This document shows, piece by piece, positions 1 through 12,878 of a stretch of 64,000 nt of DNA; the first letter of the stretch is position 1, and the number at the start of each line of letters is the position of its first letter. Source of the stretch: Rhabdornis inornatus (Eukaryota > Chordata > Aves > Passeriformes > Rhabdornithidae); NCBI GenBank assembly GCA_013397075.1, contig VWZS01007472.1, positions 164,987 through 228,986 on the forward strand, read 5' to 3'. The notes beneath the pieces were generated by a model. The model was not told where the DNA came from, searched no databases, and worked only from the letters and a program-made list of their open reading frames with translations. A program made the position numbers and the translations under genes.

Positions 1-997
1 GACTAAGGAAGGGCTGTTTTCATTAAACTCCCCAAACCACCCTTCCTACCTACGTCTTCTGCTAAAAAAATATTTTAAAAAGGGAAGAATAGAATTGAAA
101 GGTCATCTTTCTGCCTGCATTGGCTCATATTTGTCACTTCTTATGTGACTTCCTCTTGACATCTATTTATAACTTCCTTGTATGAGCTGTCATACCACAA
201 ATTTATATGACCCAGTTAACATGTATACAATTGCTTCAAAGATTGCTCTAGCATCTTGGATTTCTAGGTCATTAATTTAGATCCTATTTTTGCCTTTGCC
301 TTTGTCCTACTTAGGAAAATGACCAGACTGCTTCCAGAAGATTGCGTGAAACACACCGATGACTAACCTGGCATGTGCAAAACCTACACTGGTTAAAGGA
401 AGTTTGTGATTTCTGCATTACTTCCCTAAATGCAGATTCTCTGCCTTCTCACTTCAAATGCATGACATAAGGAACATGTTGAGAGGAAGACAGAAGCAAT
501 CAAAGGTAGCTGCAACCAAAGCAGAGGTCTTTTTACATGCTGTGGCCAATCTAAATGATTGCTAAATCAGAAAAATCGATGCCCCTATGGTGAAGGAAAA
601 GTTTCATCAGAACAAAATCTTCTGTCGACTGACTCCAGAGGTACTTACAAGGTACTTACATCATCAGTCTCAATGCCACCTTCTCCTTTCTGAGACCCTG
701 CAGAAAACCTGGCTTAATATGCATACATATTATCAAAATGTGTGTTGACAACTGTGCTGAGGACAGTGTGCCACGCTGCTAAGCCTAGCAAAGTAAAAGG
801 AGAGGCCATGTCCAAGCTACTCCCAGAATACAGAAATTACAAAATGGACAGTTGTGTTAAGGTGATAGAACTTGTGCCATGATGTTATCACCTTTATCAT
901 TTGATTAAAACCAAGTTTACTGCATCTTCTACAGGGCAGTAGGAGCTTCAGGCAGTTGATATGGTTCTTACCCAGCGCATAACCCTGTTTCTACTAC
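1..997. other. Non-coding DNA, nothing assignable
   Basis: AT-rich unique-looking sequence with frequent stops in all frames. I see no open frame above about 60 codons, no repeat signature and no RNA gene. It ends at the tail of a minus-strand CR1 fragment. Confidence 0.6.
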
Positions 998-1182
998 AGG
1001 AACAGGACAGCCCCAAGACTTGCACCATGTTGCCTGAGACCATTTTCCAAACTCTTCTTGAAATTTGGCAGGTTTGGTGTCATGTCCCCTTCCCTGGGGA
1101 GCGTGTTCCACTGCACAACCATCCTTTGGGTGGAGAACCTAATCAAGAAGTTTGACCAAACACCCCGAGATAGTGACAAGAA
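998..1182 (-). mobile_element. CR1 LINE, 3' fragment (minus strand)
   Basis: Read on the minus strand, this matches the end of avian CR1 ORF2 and the start of its 3' UTR. The frame beginning near 1179 carries a degraded form of the CR1 C-terminal block (seen as VQWNTLPREGDM, where the family has HWNRLPREV) followed by a 'LPNFKKSLENGLRQH' stretch. After it comes the CR1-type 'cttggggctgtcctg' segment. The terminal ATTCTATG tail is not recognisable, so the last few dozen bases are lost or badly decayed. It is strongly 5'-truncated, as usual for CR1, and encodes nothing functional. Family call is by memory of the consensus; subfamily not assigned. Confidence 0.8.
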
Positions 1183-1635
1183 ATTTTAGACCCTAGAAAC
1201 TGTTCCTGTGCCTGTATGGCAAGATTCAACAGAGCTCAAAGCAGATGTTGGTCAGCAGTGCTTAGGTGAGATACCCCAAGATAAATAGAAACTCATCGCA
1301 AGCACTCCAGGAAACAGGGTGTGAGCAGTGCCTGTTTCTATTTTGGTGGTTCTTGCTGTGTCACAAGTTGCCACATGGGGCTATGATGCAGTAGATGTCA
1401 AAGGCCCTGTGTGTCCCTGGCAGAACACGTAGCTTGGAAAGTGGACTGGAAAACACCAACAGCATTGTCATTCAGAAAAACACATACCACCCTGTCTTGC
1501 AGAGAGCTGTACTGGACATGTTGCACTGCACAGGTACATTGTATTTCATTCAGGACAAATTTTCTCCATCACTGAGATTGTGAGCTACTCATTTTATCTG
1601 ATGAGAATCATTGTATTACCAGGTGGTATTTATTA

Positions 1636-1662
1636 GTGTTGTTGTTGTTATTATTATTATTT
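1636..1662. repeat. Short (GTT)n/(ATT)n microsatellite
   Basis: About four GTT triplets pass directly into about four ATT triplets, a compound trinucleotide repeat in which one point change has spread. Confidence 0.85.
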
Positions 1663-4600
1663 GAATTTGCTGCCATTGCTTCTACAAAGCCACCTTCTGT
1701 CTCTAAACTGAGTGTAGGGAAACCTTAAAATAAAGACCTTGAAATTATAATTTTATGAACAAGTACTTCAAAAACAAGTGATTTCACAACTTTATGAAAT
1801 AGGAGAATGAAATTCTAAACACAGTAATTCAACTAAAATAGCGATCTGTATTTGAGAGTGTGATTGGTCACTTGCTTCTATGTGCCTACAAAGAACTCTT
1901 TTTATTTGTGGGAGCAAATATCAGCATTATACTTGATGCACTCTGTAATCCGGTTTCTAAAGCTTTTTCCCACAAAAGTACATGGCACAAACTCATTAAG
2001 GATGTGTTACACTAACAAACACACCCACGCTCTCATCCAAGCACACAGAAAGAGCCAGGGCATCTCCTCAAGGTGGCCCCACATTCGAAGGGCTGTCCTC
2101 AGCCTGGCACATGAACAGCAGAGCACAGAGCAGCCTCTTCTCCAAAGGAACAGACTAAGAGAGCTCCCAGAACACTGAGCATGACATTTTCCTTCACCAA
2201 GAAAAGTCATGTTCAACTAGATTTTCATCATGAATAGTCCACATGATCCTGCTTATTACCAGCAGAGCAGGTTTACAATCACAGGAATTTCCAGGCTCTG
2301 AAAATACAACACAATTAATTTATTCTACACCCAGAATTTATCCAGGTATTACATCACCCTTAGCAGACTTGAGCTTTTTGTGACCATCCTGTCACCTTCC
2401 CTGCTTTTTGAAAACATTTGTATTTCTGTTTGAGACCTGAAATGAACTGCAGGTATAACTGCAGTTATATCACTTCACATGCAATACACAAAGACAATGA
2501 GTCTTTTCAAGCAAGTTTCCCAGGCCATTTCTATCTATGAACTGTCACAGATGTGTCCTACGCCATCATTTTCTCTTGTCCACATTGATGGTGTTGCAAG
2601 TTTCAGTCTTTCTCTTTCCTTTTCTCTCAAACACTGTCATGCCTGTCTTTGTTATTTGTTGTATCTATCACGACCTACCTTGCCTATGCCTGCCACAAAC
2701 AAAACCACTTTCAGGAAAAATATGATGATGTGGTTACTCCTCTGAATATTCTTTTGTAAGTCTTATTATCATGTGGTATTTGGAAGACCAATGTGTTACA
2801 GCATGGATTTTAATTTAATGTGCCCAGTAAAGGTGAACACAGATATGTATTTTCTGGATGCTGTTCCAGTCCTCTCCACTCCTACTCCCAGCATCCAAGC
2901 CTCTGCAAAGTCAGTGCAGCAGCAGAAGAACTGCATAAAACCTCAAAATGAAAATTTCTCAGGGCAGGTTTTATGCCAATTTAAGCTAAAAATAGACATT
3001 TTCAAATTCTACAGGATCAAGATGAACTCTAAAGGTTTTGGTTTTTTTTTTCCTAGAATATCCAAATAACTTTTGAGTAATATTTTCTATCATTAAATGC
3101 TCTGGGCTACTTTTGCCTTCCATCTAATCCCAATCCTCAATACAGAGCGAACTGTCATCAGATTTTGGTCACAGATAATCAGGCTGCTTGAATCAAACTG
3201 GTGTCTGGAAGGAATGACTCATAACTGTGATGAATGAAGCACAACACCTATTTATATAAATATAAATTTGCAATACCAACATAAAAATATGTATTAAGAT
3301 AAAATCCACAGAGTGTTTACCATCAAAACAGACAGGAGTCCCTTCAGGCACCAGCCTCATGCCTCGTGAACCCTTGCTTTCATATGGCATTGTGTTTTGG
3401 AAAGTGTTGAGGTAAATATCGTGAGATCAAATAACTCTCTCTGGTAAATCAAACAAGAGCTGGCAGAGCACAACCCTTAATTTAATAAAGAAATTTTGGA
3501 ATTCTATAAATGCACTCACCAGGCCTGATTCTGCTCTCAGATATATTGCTGTTGAAACCACATATTATAAATTTAGGACAAAAGGAATGATGACATCTAT
3601 GGTCAGTCTTGTTCTACTTAAGCAAAATGCCACAACCAGTATTTTAATAGGTTTGCATGAAATACATATATCTGATAATGATAACATTCCAAGCATAGGG
3701 ACAGCATAAGACAAGTAGATTTCAATGATAAATCTGTACTTTATGGGTTTACGTAGAAGTTTCTTTACACAAATTATTTCTAGTGTACTTATGCATTGCC
3801 TAAGCAGAGCTCCACATCTATTAGCAGTTGTCAGAACCTTTTCAATGCCAGCATCTTTTTTACTCTATATTATTTTCTTCATTCTGTCAGACCTAACTTG
3901 CTGTAAACCAATGTAGCATAATAACTTAATATACTTCCTAAACTCATCAAATAAGATAAAGAAATATTGCCTTAAGAAAGACAAAGGTTAGTATTTTTCA
4001 AAGAACTAACTGTAAGACAACTAATATTTGTAAGGTGACCTGCATGACAGAGTTAGGATATTTATGAAAAAAATATTTGGAAATTATTCTATATGATAAT
4101 GTTAATTACCCACAAGACATTAGTACTGTGGGTAGGAGAACTACCTACATTTGTTTGGAGTATTCATATATAATAATTATCTTACCTATGCCTAAATGTT
4201 TATAATAAATAGTTTTTCCTTTTTTATACTGGAATTCTTCTTAGTTTAGTAGAAAAAGATTTTTCACCAAATATCAATCCATTTCTCTACTCAGTAACAC
4301 ACACTGAATTTAATAGTGGCAAAAAAATCAGAGAACATTTGACTCATTTAATACAGACTGGAGTAGACATTTAATAAAAGTGAATTGTAGTTATGCTAAA
4401 CTACTACATATACCCAACTAGAATCTTTATAACTCTCTAATGAATTTCAGAGCTACATAATTATTTATGAAATATATTATTATAAAATAAGTATCTCACA
4501 TTATAATGCAAAATAAACAGATTAAGCTGGCTGTGGTAATGTAACAATCTAGGCTCATTAAATCACAGCTTCTGACACCAGCAAATTTTTCAAACATCCA

Positions 4601-4949
4601 TATGACTAAAACATATGCCTCAGCTGAACAGCAAGAAGAAGATGATTCACACTGAGAGAACCCTGATGGAGTTGTCTCAGTATAAAACCAAAAATCTTGG
4701 AGCAGTATTGCTCACCATGTGCAAGCTAAATTCATGCAAATGTTTCCAGGGAAGAAAGCTGCACCTATTTGATTAAATCATGGGTTTTTACTTTAAATGG
4801 TTTTTTAAAGCAGTATGTTGATTTACTCTAATTGGTTTTCAAAGTATAACACAGCCCCAACATTATAATGATGTGCGATACATTTTTAGATTTTTTAACC
4901 ATACATAAAGCAGAATGTGTTGTCGGTTATATAAATCAATGTTAAGGTT

Positions 4950-5050
4950 TAAAAAAAAAAACAACAAAACACCAAAGAAACAATGACAAACAAATGTAAC
5001 GTTTAAAAACAAACGAACAAAAACCACCAAGAAAAAAAACAACAAAGAAA
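4950..5050. repeat. A-rich low-complexity tract with AAAC units
   Basis: An 11-base A run is followed by irregular ACAA/AAAC and GAAA units. It resembles the larger A/C-rich blocks at 44971-45189 and 45622-45700. The 80-codon minus-strand frame across it is hydrophobic only because the tract is T/G-rich on that strand. Confidence 0.7.
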
Positions 5051-8000
5051 TACACCAAATCCCACTGTTCAAAGCTACAGTAACAGGAGCTTGAAATATG
5101 TTCAAATGTGGTCAATGTCAGCCAACAGCTTAACAGGCTTCACTTGCTAGTACAGCTGCAGAAACTATCAAGGTGCATATAAAATATCATCACAGTTTGG
5201 AATGAGTTTTTTGTATGAGAATTTAACTGTTACTCCTTTCTGGAAAAATAATCTTTTTTAAAACTAGTCACTCTGGTTAATTCTCATAGAAATCACTGTT
5301 TACAAAAAGGGAAGATTCAATTAAAATCATTGTGAAATATGGACTGCTCAGATAAGGTAAAACCTCATTTGCATCTATAAAAGTTAAAAATTTTTGAAAG
5401 ACAAAGAAGCAATTGAGATCATCTTTCCCCGGACTGAAATAAAAGTGAAAGCCAAATCAAGGATCAAACTTCTGATATTTTCTAATTCCTGTTAAAAACT
5501 GAAATGGTTTTCCTAACCCAGGACCAGTGCAGATATATGAAATGCTCAAAAGAAAAAAAATAATTTAATCACCTTCTCTTTATTTTGTCTTGCAAATAAA
5601 TCAAAGTGATATATATGCTGACCTTACACTTTGTACTGCTGTTCTTGTAATTGAACTCTGATTTGTAGAATTTTTCTCATGCTGCAGACACTCAGCATGT
5701 CATCAGGTATTTAAGAGGCATTTGCGGCGATGCATGACAGCACAGACAGCAATAACTCCAAGGGGCTAATACTCTGCCTTTTTTCTGCTTGTTTACTTGT
5801 CTGTGCAGAGTGGACATGGCCACTTCAGAATGGAAATTATTTATTCTTTTGGCCCAGAGGAGATATGCAGGGACAGATTTGAAATGGGTTTGACAACATC
5901 ACATTAATACTATCAAAATAAGCAACAACTTGAACACATGCATATGCTGATTTAATCTAGATGGTATTTCCCCAGTTTTCTTGAGGGAGAAAAATTATGG
6001 ATAATGTCAAAATAAGAGTACAAAATATGCCCTGCTTATAATTCTTCCATTACTAAAAAGGAAAAATGAAAAAAAAATACAAAAAACCAAAACCCAAAGG
6101 CTGTGAATAGATTTTTGCTTCACAATAGAGATTAAATGTTTTCTGTTGCCTGGTTTGGGGGATATAGGTTTTGTACCTATCATAGGGATGCAGTGAAGTA
6201 CTTTTTCCAGATCAAATTTCCCAACTTAACTAATGGCCATAATAGTTTATATTAGTTATAATAGTATTTGGGCATGTTGAGTACAAATCCATGCATGCAA
6301 ACAAGATCCCTTTGTAGAAGATTTTAGATAAACTTCTGCACAGATTTTAGATAAACTGCCTGCCCAAAATATATCACATATGGACTTCAGTCTAGGTTTG
6401 AGTCTCTGAGAGGAGCAGGGCAAGAAGTTCATGTGAGAAGCAGCCCACTTGTATTACGTTTCAACGTCAAGTAGACTCTCAAAAGCACTTAAGCTTGGGG
6501 ATTAATAAATCTTTTGCTTTACTCTGAATTTGGATTTTTTTTCTCCATTAGCATTGCAGAAGGTGATTCTACCTCCAACTAAAGGTTCAGGCTTTGTTTT
6601 GCTTCTTCTAACCAAAATCAATTTGTCCTGGCTCATCAGATTCCCTTTTAAATCAAAATTGTAACTAAAATAACAGAAATACTTAGGGAAAAACAATTAT
6701 GTTTCCCTCGAAGCAACAGAGTAAACTGGACCATGAATCTGTGCAACAAGTACAGAATTTTTTTTTTCCATTGATAGGTAACATTGTCTACATAAACTAT
6801 AGTAAATCTAGAGATGCTGCAGCTCCCACAGTGCATAGCAGCAGAGCAGACCTTTCTTATTTCTGCCTCACATCTTTTGGATTAGGCAGGGCCCCAAGCT
6901 TTCTTCGATCAGTATGCTGTGGTTTGGGCCCTACCCCAGATGACTAACATCTTGGTGGAACTATTTTCAGTCAAGGGATTATTTGTGTACTCCCTCTTGA
7001 ATACTGATCCTACCACATCCACTTTGTGTCACAGCCCTAAACAACAAGAGGGGAAGTGCTGCCAGCATTTCTCCTGTGATCTTTGCATGAGCACCCCCAT
7101 CCAAATTGCTGCCCACTCACTCTTCCTGGCACTGCAAGACTGCTGTGGGAATTGTACAGCCGTTGAAACAGCACCTTCACACACAGACCAAACACAGCTT
7201 CTGTTTCCTCATGCCTTGTTTCCAACATCATCCCATTCGGTTGTTATTTTTCTGGGAAGAAACCCTTCGGCTTGCCCCTGCTGCTAAAGTACTTTAAAAG
7301 TACACAAGAATTAAAGGCTCTGTTAATAAGGTGGTCATCAATTCAGCCAACAGGGTTACTAGTGTCAGACTGACAAAGGAGAAGCAGAAAGAGTACTCTG
7401 CCTCCTTACATTTCAGAAAGGAAAGATGCGGAACTATTAGTATATATATTATTGTTGGTTTAACATTGAACAGCAAATTACTGTAGCCACGCTGTGGTCC
7501 TCAGACTTTCCTAATTTTGATTCATATGAGTCCCTACTCAATGTGCTTCTGAATCTGATTTTGAGTAACATGTTAGTCCTTGTGCGTTCCAGAGGGGAAC
7601 AAGAGCCACTTTCAACTTTTCCACTGCAGAGATTATATGCCTTAGCTGTGCAAGCCTGAGCATTGCAACACTTGAATTCCCATTTGGATGTAGCCCTAAT
7701 TTGCTGCACAGCTTCTCAAGCCTAGAGAAGTGTATCGGTAATGCATTCTGAAATCCTGAATAAATTGCTGTATCTGATAAACACAGTATGAACAGTCTAA
7801 ATTCTCACATATAGAAGAAACCCTGCACGTTTTCCCTGTTTGGAATTCAGGACCATGCGTGAATTTTCCTCCGAACTTCAAGAAGACAAATGGACCTAAA
7901 AAAGTTGTCTGCCCTCCTGTTAGTAGTACGAAACTGTACACATAAAATGTCCATGTTTATATGGACAACGCTCTGGCAAAAGTATATCAAAGCAACATGC

Positions 8001-8135
8001 CTTGTTTTAGAGCTGTGGGTGCTGTGCTACACAAGGTATTAATACAGTCATGACCCTGATACACACTTCTCTCCTTGGCTGAGGCAATTCTCCCAAAAAC
8101 TTGCTGGCTCTTTGGTCATGGTTTTCATATCCATC

Positions 8136-8145
8136 ATCTATCTAT

Positions 8146-8198
<53 letters not shown>

Positions 8199-8214
8199 AT
8201 CTATCTATCTCTAT
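8136..8214. repeat. (TATC)n tetranucleotide microsatellite
   Basis: About 19 units of a TATC repeat, with a TTTATC variant near the left end and an ATC interruption near 8198-8201. Two overlapping open frames reading YLSIYLSI are products of the repeat and are not genes. A tract this long and mostly pure is likely polymorphic. Confidence 0.95.
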
Positions 8215-9513
8215 TCAAAGCCTTGGAGCCTGAGGGTGAGAATACAAACAGGCAGCAGAGGACGGTGGTCTACACTTCCTCATCTAACTGTGGACCTACC
8301 TCGGACACATAAACTAGCACACTAGTCACTCTCCATCCTCTGCACAGCCAAAGGAGCCAGCTGAGGGCACCTGCAGGGAATCAGCCAGATCCCAAGTGCG
8401 CTGAGTTACCTTCCAGATGTGCTTGTACTCTCCAATCAGACATGAGGGCAACTTTAAGTATGCTTCTAATTTAGATGCCTCAGATAAGTGCCATGGTTTA
8501 GATGGGATGTACCTGGGCTCGTGGGCCCCTGTGTCAGCTTCAGAAGAAGCTGACAACACACCCAGCTCTAATGTGGAAGTGCAGAATGTTATTCATCGTT
8601 TATAAATTGGCACCCTAACGTCTTCTTCCTCTCTGCAGCTCTGCACTTAAGGACTTGGTTGTGATTTACTCCACTGCAACAGCTGCCAAGTCTACATCCA
8701 GATTACCTTAATTAAAAGCAATTGTGTTAGATAAGGACAAGTAAAGACATATCATAAAAGAAATCAGACAGAGAGAATAATCTTAAATATGTCTCGGGTT
8801 AAAATTACACTGAGAATTGCTAAGAAGGCTAAATATTGTGTATTTCATTTTTAATGCACCTTTAATATGATGACAAAGTTTTAATTTGGAGTTCTTTGCC
8901 TGAGAAAATTCGCCTTCTTCGTTTTGTCTGTCTGGTACCCCAAAAGCTTGTAGACATTTGTCCTTGGTAAGCTCCTTCACCGCTAGCTACTTGAAATTGC
9001 ATTTAACTTAACATTACTTCTGTGTTTCACACTGGCTAGCATTCAAAAACAATTGTAAGGGTTTAGGAACATTTCCTCTAGCCAAACCAATGCTGTTGCA
9101 TGAATAACTGATTGTTCTCTTTTTCCTCCCCTGAAAGCTGTTTGCACAATATAAACAAGCTTTTCTGAGGCACTGCCATGAAAAAAGTCACTTTGGCTCT
9201 GTACTGACTGTGTTGGCAAATGATTCTCTGACCTGCCTTTTTGTGAGGTACATGAGCTAAATCTCCCAGGATAAAGCAGTTATGTATCTACACAAAGGGA
9301 ATTCAGGCATTGCATGCACAGTGCATTTCTCACACAGATAATCAGGAGCAGCTCTAGACAAAGATGAGAGCAGTCACCTACAGCAGTTTTCTGCAGGATT
9401 AGCAAAGCAGCCGCAGACCCACAGTGCGTTGGAAAGGCGAGTCTATTGATGTTGCTTCCACCACCAACTCAGAGTCAAGATTTATGAGAAACACAGAGTT
9501 CTCCTGACAGCAG
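8215..9513. other. Non-coding DNA, nothing assignable
   Basis: Mixed-composition sequence between two microsatellites. Short frames of 60-77 codons on both strands overlap one another and show no domain. I find no repeat family signature. Confidence 0.55.
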
Positions 9514-9533
9514 GAAAGAAAGGAGAAACTCTC

Positions 9534-9616
<83 letters not shown>

Positions 9617-9685
9617 TCCTTCTTTCCTTCTTTCCTTCTTTCCTTCTTTCCTTCTTTCCTTCTTTCCTTCTTTCCTTCTTTCCCG
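9514..9685. repeat. Polypyrimidine microsatellite: (TTTC)n then (CCTTCTTT)n
   Basis: The tract from 9533 is about 86 bases of TTTC tetranucleotide. At about 9619 it changes to an 8-base unit, CCTTCTTT, for another 65 bases. Its left edge is a perfect 12-bp inverted repeat (9514-9525 with 9531-9542, 5-base loop), so the pyrimidine array is preceded by a short purine copy of itself. Frames across it encode only KKERKKER and are not genes. Homopurine/homopyrimidine mirror repeats of this kind can form triplex (H-DNA) structures. Confidence 0.95.
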
Positions 9686-11315
9686 CATCTGCTGCAGCAG
9701 CAGTAGTAAAACCAGGATTGTTTTTCTCTCACCCCCCCATCATGGCTTTATTCACTCCCTGATGACAATGGGAGAAACCTGGCAATGGTTTGCAGCCCTT
9801 TGTGTGGCAAATCCCCTTGTTCCCATGTGACTGAGATGTCTCAAGGCAGGTCTAGTTGCCTAGTCGTCCGTCGATGTGAAGAGTCTCTGTGTAAAAAAAA
9901 GCCTAGGAGCCCACAGGTGGTGAGGGAGATGACTGACTACCCAGACGGACCTCAGAAAACTGGCATTTCAGAGGTGTAATCAAGGGAATATCTAACTGCA
10001 GAAAATCCTAGAATAAGTCAGAAGTCCTGATCCAGGAGCTGGAGACAAAACTATACAGAAGCCCTTTGCGAAAAACATAGTGTGAAATGGACTTCTGCTT
10101 CTATGGACTTACGTTTCTCCAGAGCCCTTGGATAACTTATCTTGCACGTGACTTCCATTGCACAGAATTAGCCTAAATGCAATTGTTGTCTGTATCCATG
10201 CAGGTGCACTCACCTTAGAACAGTAGTAGACTGTCTGACAAAGAACAATTATGATACAGCTTTTGGATTTTAAAAATTATACAAAGATCTATACTCAGCA
10301 GACAATTAAATTTTGAATATATGCCGAAGCAAGCTGTTCCCAGACCTGCAATTAAACAGCTAACTGGATTAGGATTGTTTTTGTGAACAAGTTTTTCTAC
10401 TGAATCACATTGGCTTTCATCAGCATGTCATAACATACAGGGTTTCAGAAAACAGCATTGCATGGGGAAACTTGACGAAACTTACTTGTTTTCATGCAAG
10501 AAAAGGGTCAGCCTCTCTAGAAGAAGGTTGCATTCAGAAAAAAAACTTTTGTATCAAAATGATTTATGTTTACCTAATGAAAAACAGACATAAACATTGC
10601 ATACGCAAATACATCCTCATTTTAGTGACCAAACTTTACCTGTAACATGCAAGTTTTACATGCATGTGAACTACATAAGCATATGTCTATAAGTTAACCA
10701 GATACCTCTCATCTTTTCCTTATTTCAGTAACCTAGGTCCCAAGTAGCATGTCAGATGTCCTGGTTTTTTGTCTGTGGGTTAGACTCATCTCACCAAATA
10801 TTACCCATATGAAAGGTACGCAGACAGGATAAACTACTGCCATAATTAACCAGGGAGAGACTTCTCAAGAACAACACATCTTGCCCACCCTATCTAAAAG
10901 GAATAGTCCTTCTCTACCACAAACTACTGAGACAACTTAAATATCCACTTTTGGACTAGATGACTAATTTGCTGGTGACCAAGAGGGATCCCAGTCTACA
11001 TATGCAATTGGTAGAATAAGAGTCCATTGTTTTGATGTCACAATTAAAAAACAATAAAGCACTATTTAGAAATGCAAAAGAGCTGAAGAAACATGAAGAG
11101 ACGTTGGATTTATGATATGCTAATTTCACAAAGTATTTAAAGTTTTAGAAACTGTCTCTAGTCTTTCTTTAGAATCCATCTGTGAACTATCCTTTTTTGC
11201 TGCTCAAGCACTTCATATTATCTCCATAGTCTTTCCATGTTAGAGATCAAAACTCTGGTTCTCTGCAGCTGATGTCAATTTAGACACATTGTCATATGCA
11301 TTTCTATTGCTTTCC
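9686..11315. other. Non-coding DNA, nothing assignable
   Basis: AT-rich sequence with dense stops. The only open frame above 60 codons (9785-9979) has no recognisable domain. No repeat signature seen. Confidence 0.55.
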
Positions 11316-11478
11316 ACATCACGGAATCGTAGAAAAGTTTGGAAGAGACCTCTAGGATCAGAAAGTTCAACCTTCAACCAAATACCATGATGCCCACAAA
11401 GTGCCATGTTAATTTGTTTTTTGAACACTTCCAAGGACAGTGACTCCACCACATCATTGAGAATCCATTTGAAATCTC
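11316..11478 (-). mobile_element. CR1 LINE, 3' fragment (minus strand)
   Basis: On the plus strand it opens with a worn form of the CR1 tail complement ('acggaatcgtagaaaagtttggaagagacc' region). On the minus strand it reads into the ORF2 C-terminus: the frame starting near 11452 shows ESLSLEVFKKQINMAL, close to the conserved CR1 C-terminal block. The match continues weakly to about 11478. Heavily truncated and diverged, so an old insertion. Confidence 0.8.
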
Positions 11479-12802
11479 AGGATATTTTACCTTTTTTGAC
11501 AACTTCTTGCAATATTTTTCTCTTCATTTGACAAAAACTCTTAGTTCTCTTTCAAATACTTCTAAAATAATTTCCAGCAAAGTCCTTGCAAGTAGTCCAT
11601 ACCTAGTTGAATATTCACATGCACTTTAGTCAAACTAGAGATGTAGACTGCACTGTTCTGAAAATGTGTTTTTACAACTGCATTGGTTACTGTTCAGTTT
11701 TTTTCATCTAACTCAGAGATAATTCAAACATTCCTGAAAGAATCTTGTCTCTCCAAATTTGTAAAACACTGACTTTACAGCAGAACAAATTAAGAATCAA
11801 CTAGTCTTTTGATTCTTAATTGAATGAAGTGGATGCTGATTTTTTCATCAATAGTTAAACTGTGGTGAAACAACTGTCTGTATAACCTCTGGGTAGTGCT
11901 CTGAAATTTTCAGCTTCGGGCTGAAAACCTCCTTTTCTTTGTGTCTGCTTGTAGCTAATTTATGTAAAATGAAAGACTTGCTGGAGTAAAGGCTGCTGAT
12001 GGAAATTTGAACTTTACCAACATCTGAAGATGCCACAATCACTGCTTTGCACCTTGGTGACAAAAGTTTTATGAAAAATTAAGGGAATTTGCAGATGCCA
12101 TGATACCTGGATGTCTAGAACAAAAGATTTTTTCATGATGATATGAGAATTGTCAAAAGCTCCACGGTATGGCCTAGTATGGATAAGATTGTTTATCTCT
12201 TTATCATCATATTTTTTTTACAAAAGGTGACTGGAATTTCTCCAGCTTGTGCTGAATTCAGTGCTGCCCTTTGGGATGCACTGACTATGTTAAGCAGAGT
12301 GAGAGTGCCACTAATAAAATGTGTTTTCCATTTTGCTTTGCTTTTCAGTGGTTCTTTATTTCAGGATTCCTCCATAGAGAGGAATGGGTACAAGGTAGGT
12401 GCAAATATACACAAGACAAATCTTCAAGGATTCTGTTTGTTTTTAAATTTCTCTGAATGCCTTGTAAGGCAAAGGTGATGCCATGATAGCCAGAATCTTA
12501 GCCAAGGATTTAAAGCAGTTTTCCACTTTTAGGTACATAACTTATAATCTGTCCATCTCTTATTCAGCCATCTGTCTGCTTTTAAAAAGTCTGATCTTTG
12601 ACTATAGCCCTAGTAAGCATCAGGGATATCTGGTACACAGGCTTCCTAATCACTTTACATTTCATAAATTACATTTGTATTATCCTACTTCCAGCCAGAG
12701 TTCCAGACATATTTTCTGTTTAAGGCAGTCCAAAACCTGTTATTGTATATATAACACAGTAAAAGTAGTTTACGTCTGCAGTTTCCTTCACTGATGAAAT
12801 AA
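11479..12802. other. Non-coding DNA, nothing assignable
   Basis: AT-rich sequence. A 111-codon frame at 12143-12478 is overlapped by another frame and shows no domain; I treat it as chance. No repeat signature recognised. Confidence 0.5.
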
Positions 12803-12878
12803 AGCCAGCCTGTTGAACTTGATGATCCTTGTGGGTTCCTTCTCCTTCCAAATCAGGACATTTTCTGATTCCATGAAA
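12803..12878 (+). mobile_element. CR1 3' terminal fragment (plus strand)
   Basis: Contains the CR1 3' UTR end: 'ttgaacttgatgatccttg' followed by a 'tgggttcc...tccaaatcagga' segment and a worn 'ctgattccatga' terminus. Only about 75 bases remain. Because a tRNA-Ile/CR1 SINE in this window carries the same tail, this piece could instead be the tail of such a SINE, but no tRNA-like sequence lies upstream, so a truncated CR1 is the better reading. Confidence 0.75.

Larger units (their letters stand above)
1183..8135. other. Gene desert, about 7 kb, no coding feature
   Basis: AT-rich DNA with only short chance frames, the longest being 122 codons at 6919-7287, which has no domain I know and no codon or composition signal. 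Small low-complexity patches lie at 1636-1662 (GTT then ATT triplets) and 4950-5050 (A-rich with AAAC). A 16-base direct repeat, agattttagataaact, occurs twice near 6320-6360. I see no LINE, LTR or RNA gene signature in the remainder. It may hold conserved non-coding elements, but a single sequence cannot show this. Confidence 0.55.

Noticed and set aside
9475..9732. 85- and 68-codon Lys/Glu-rich open frames on the minus strand
   Set aside because: Produced by the TTTC/CCTTCTTT repeat.
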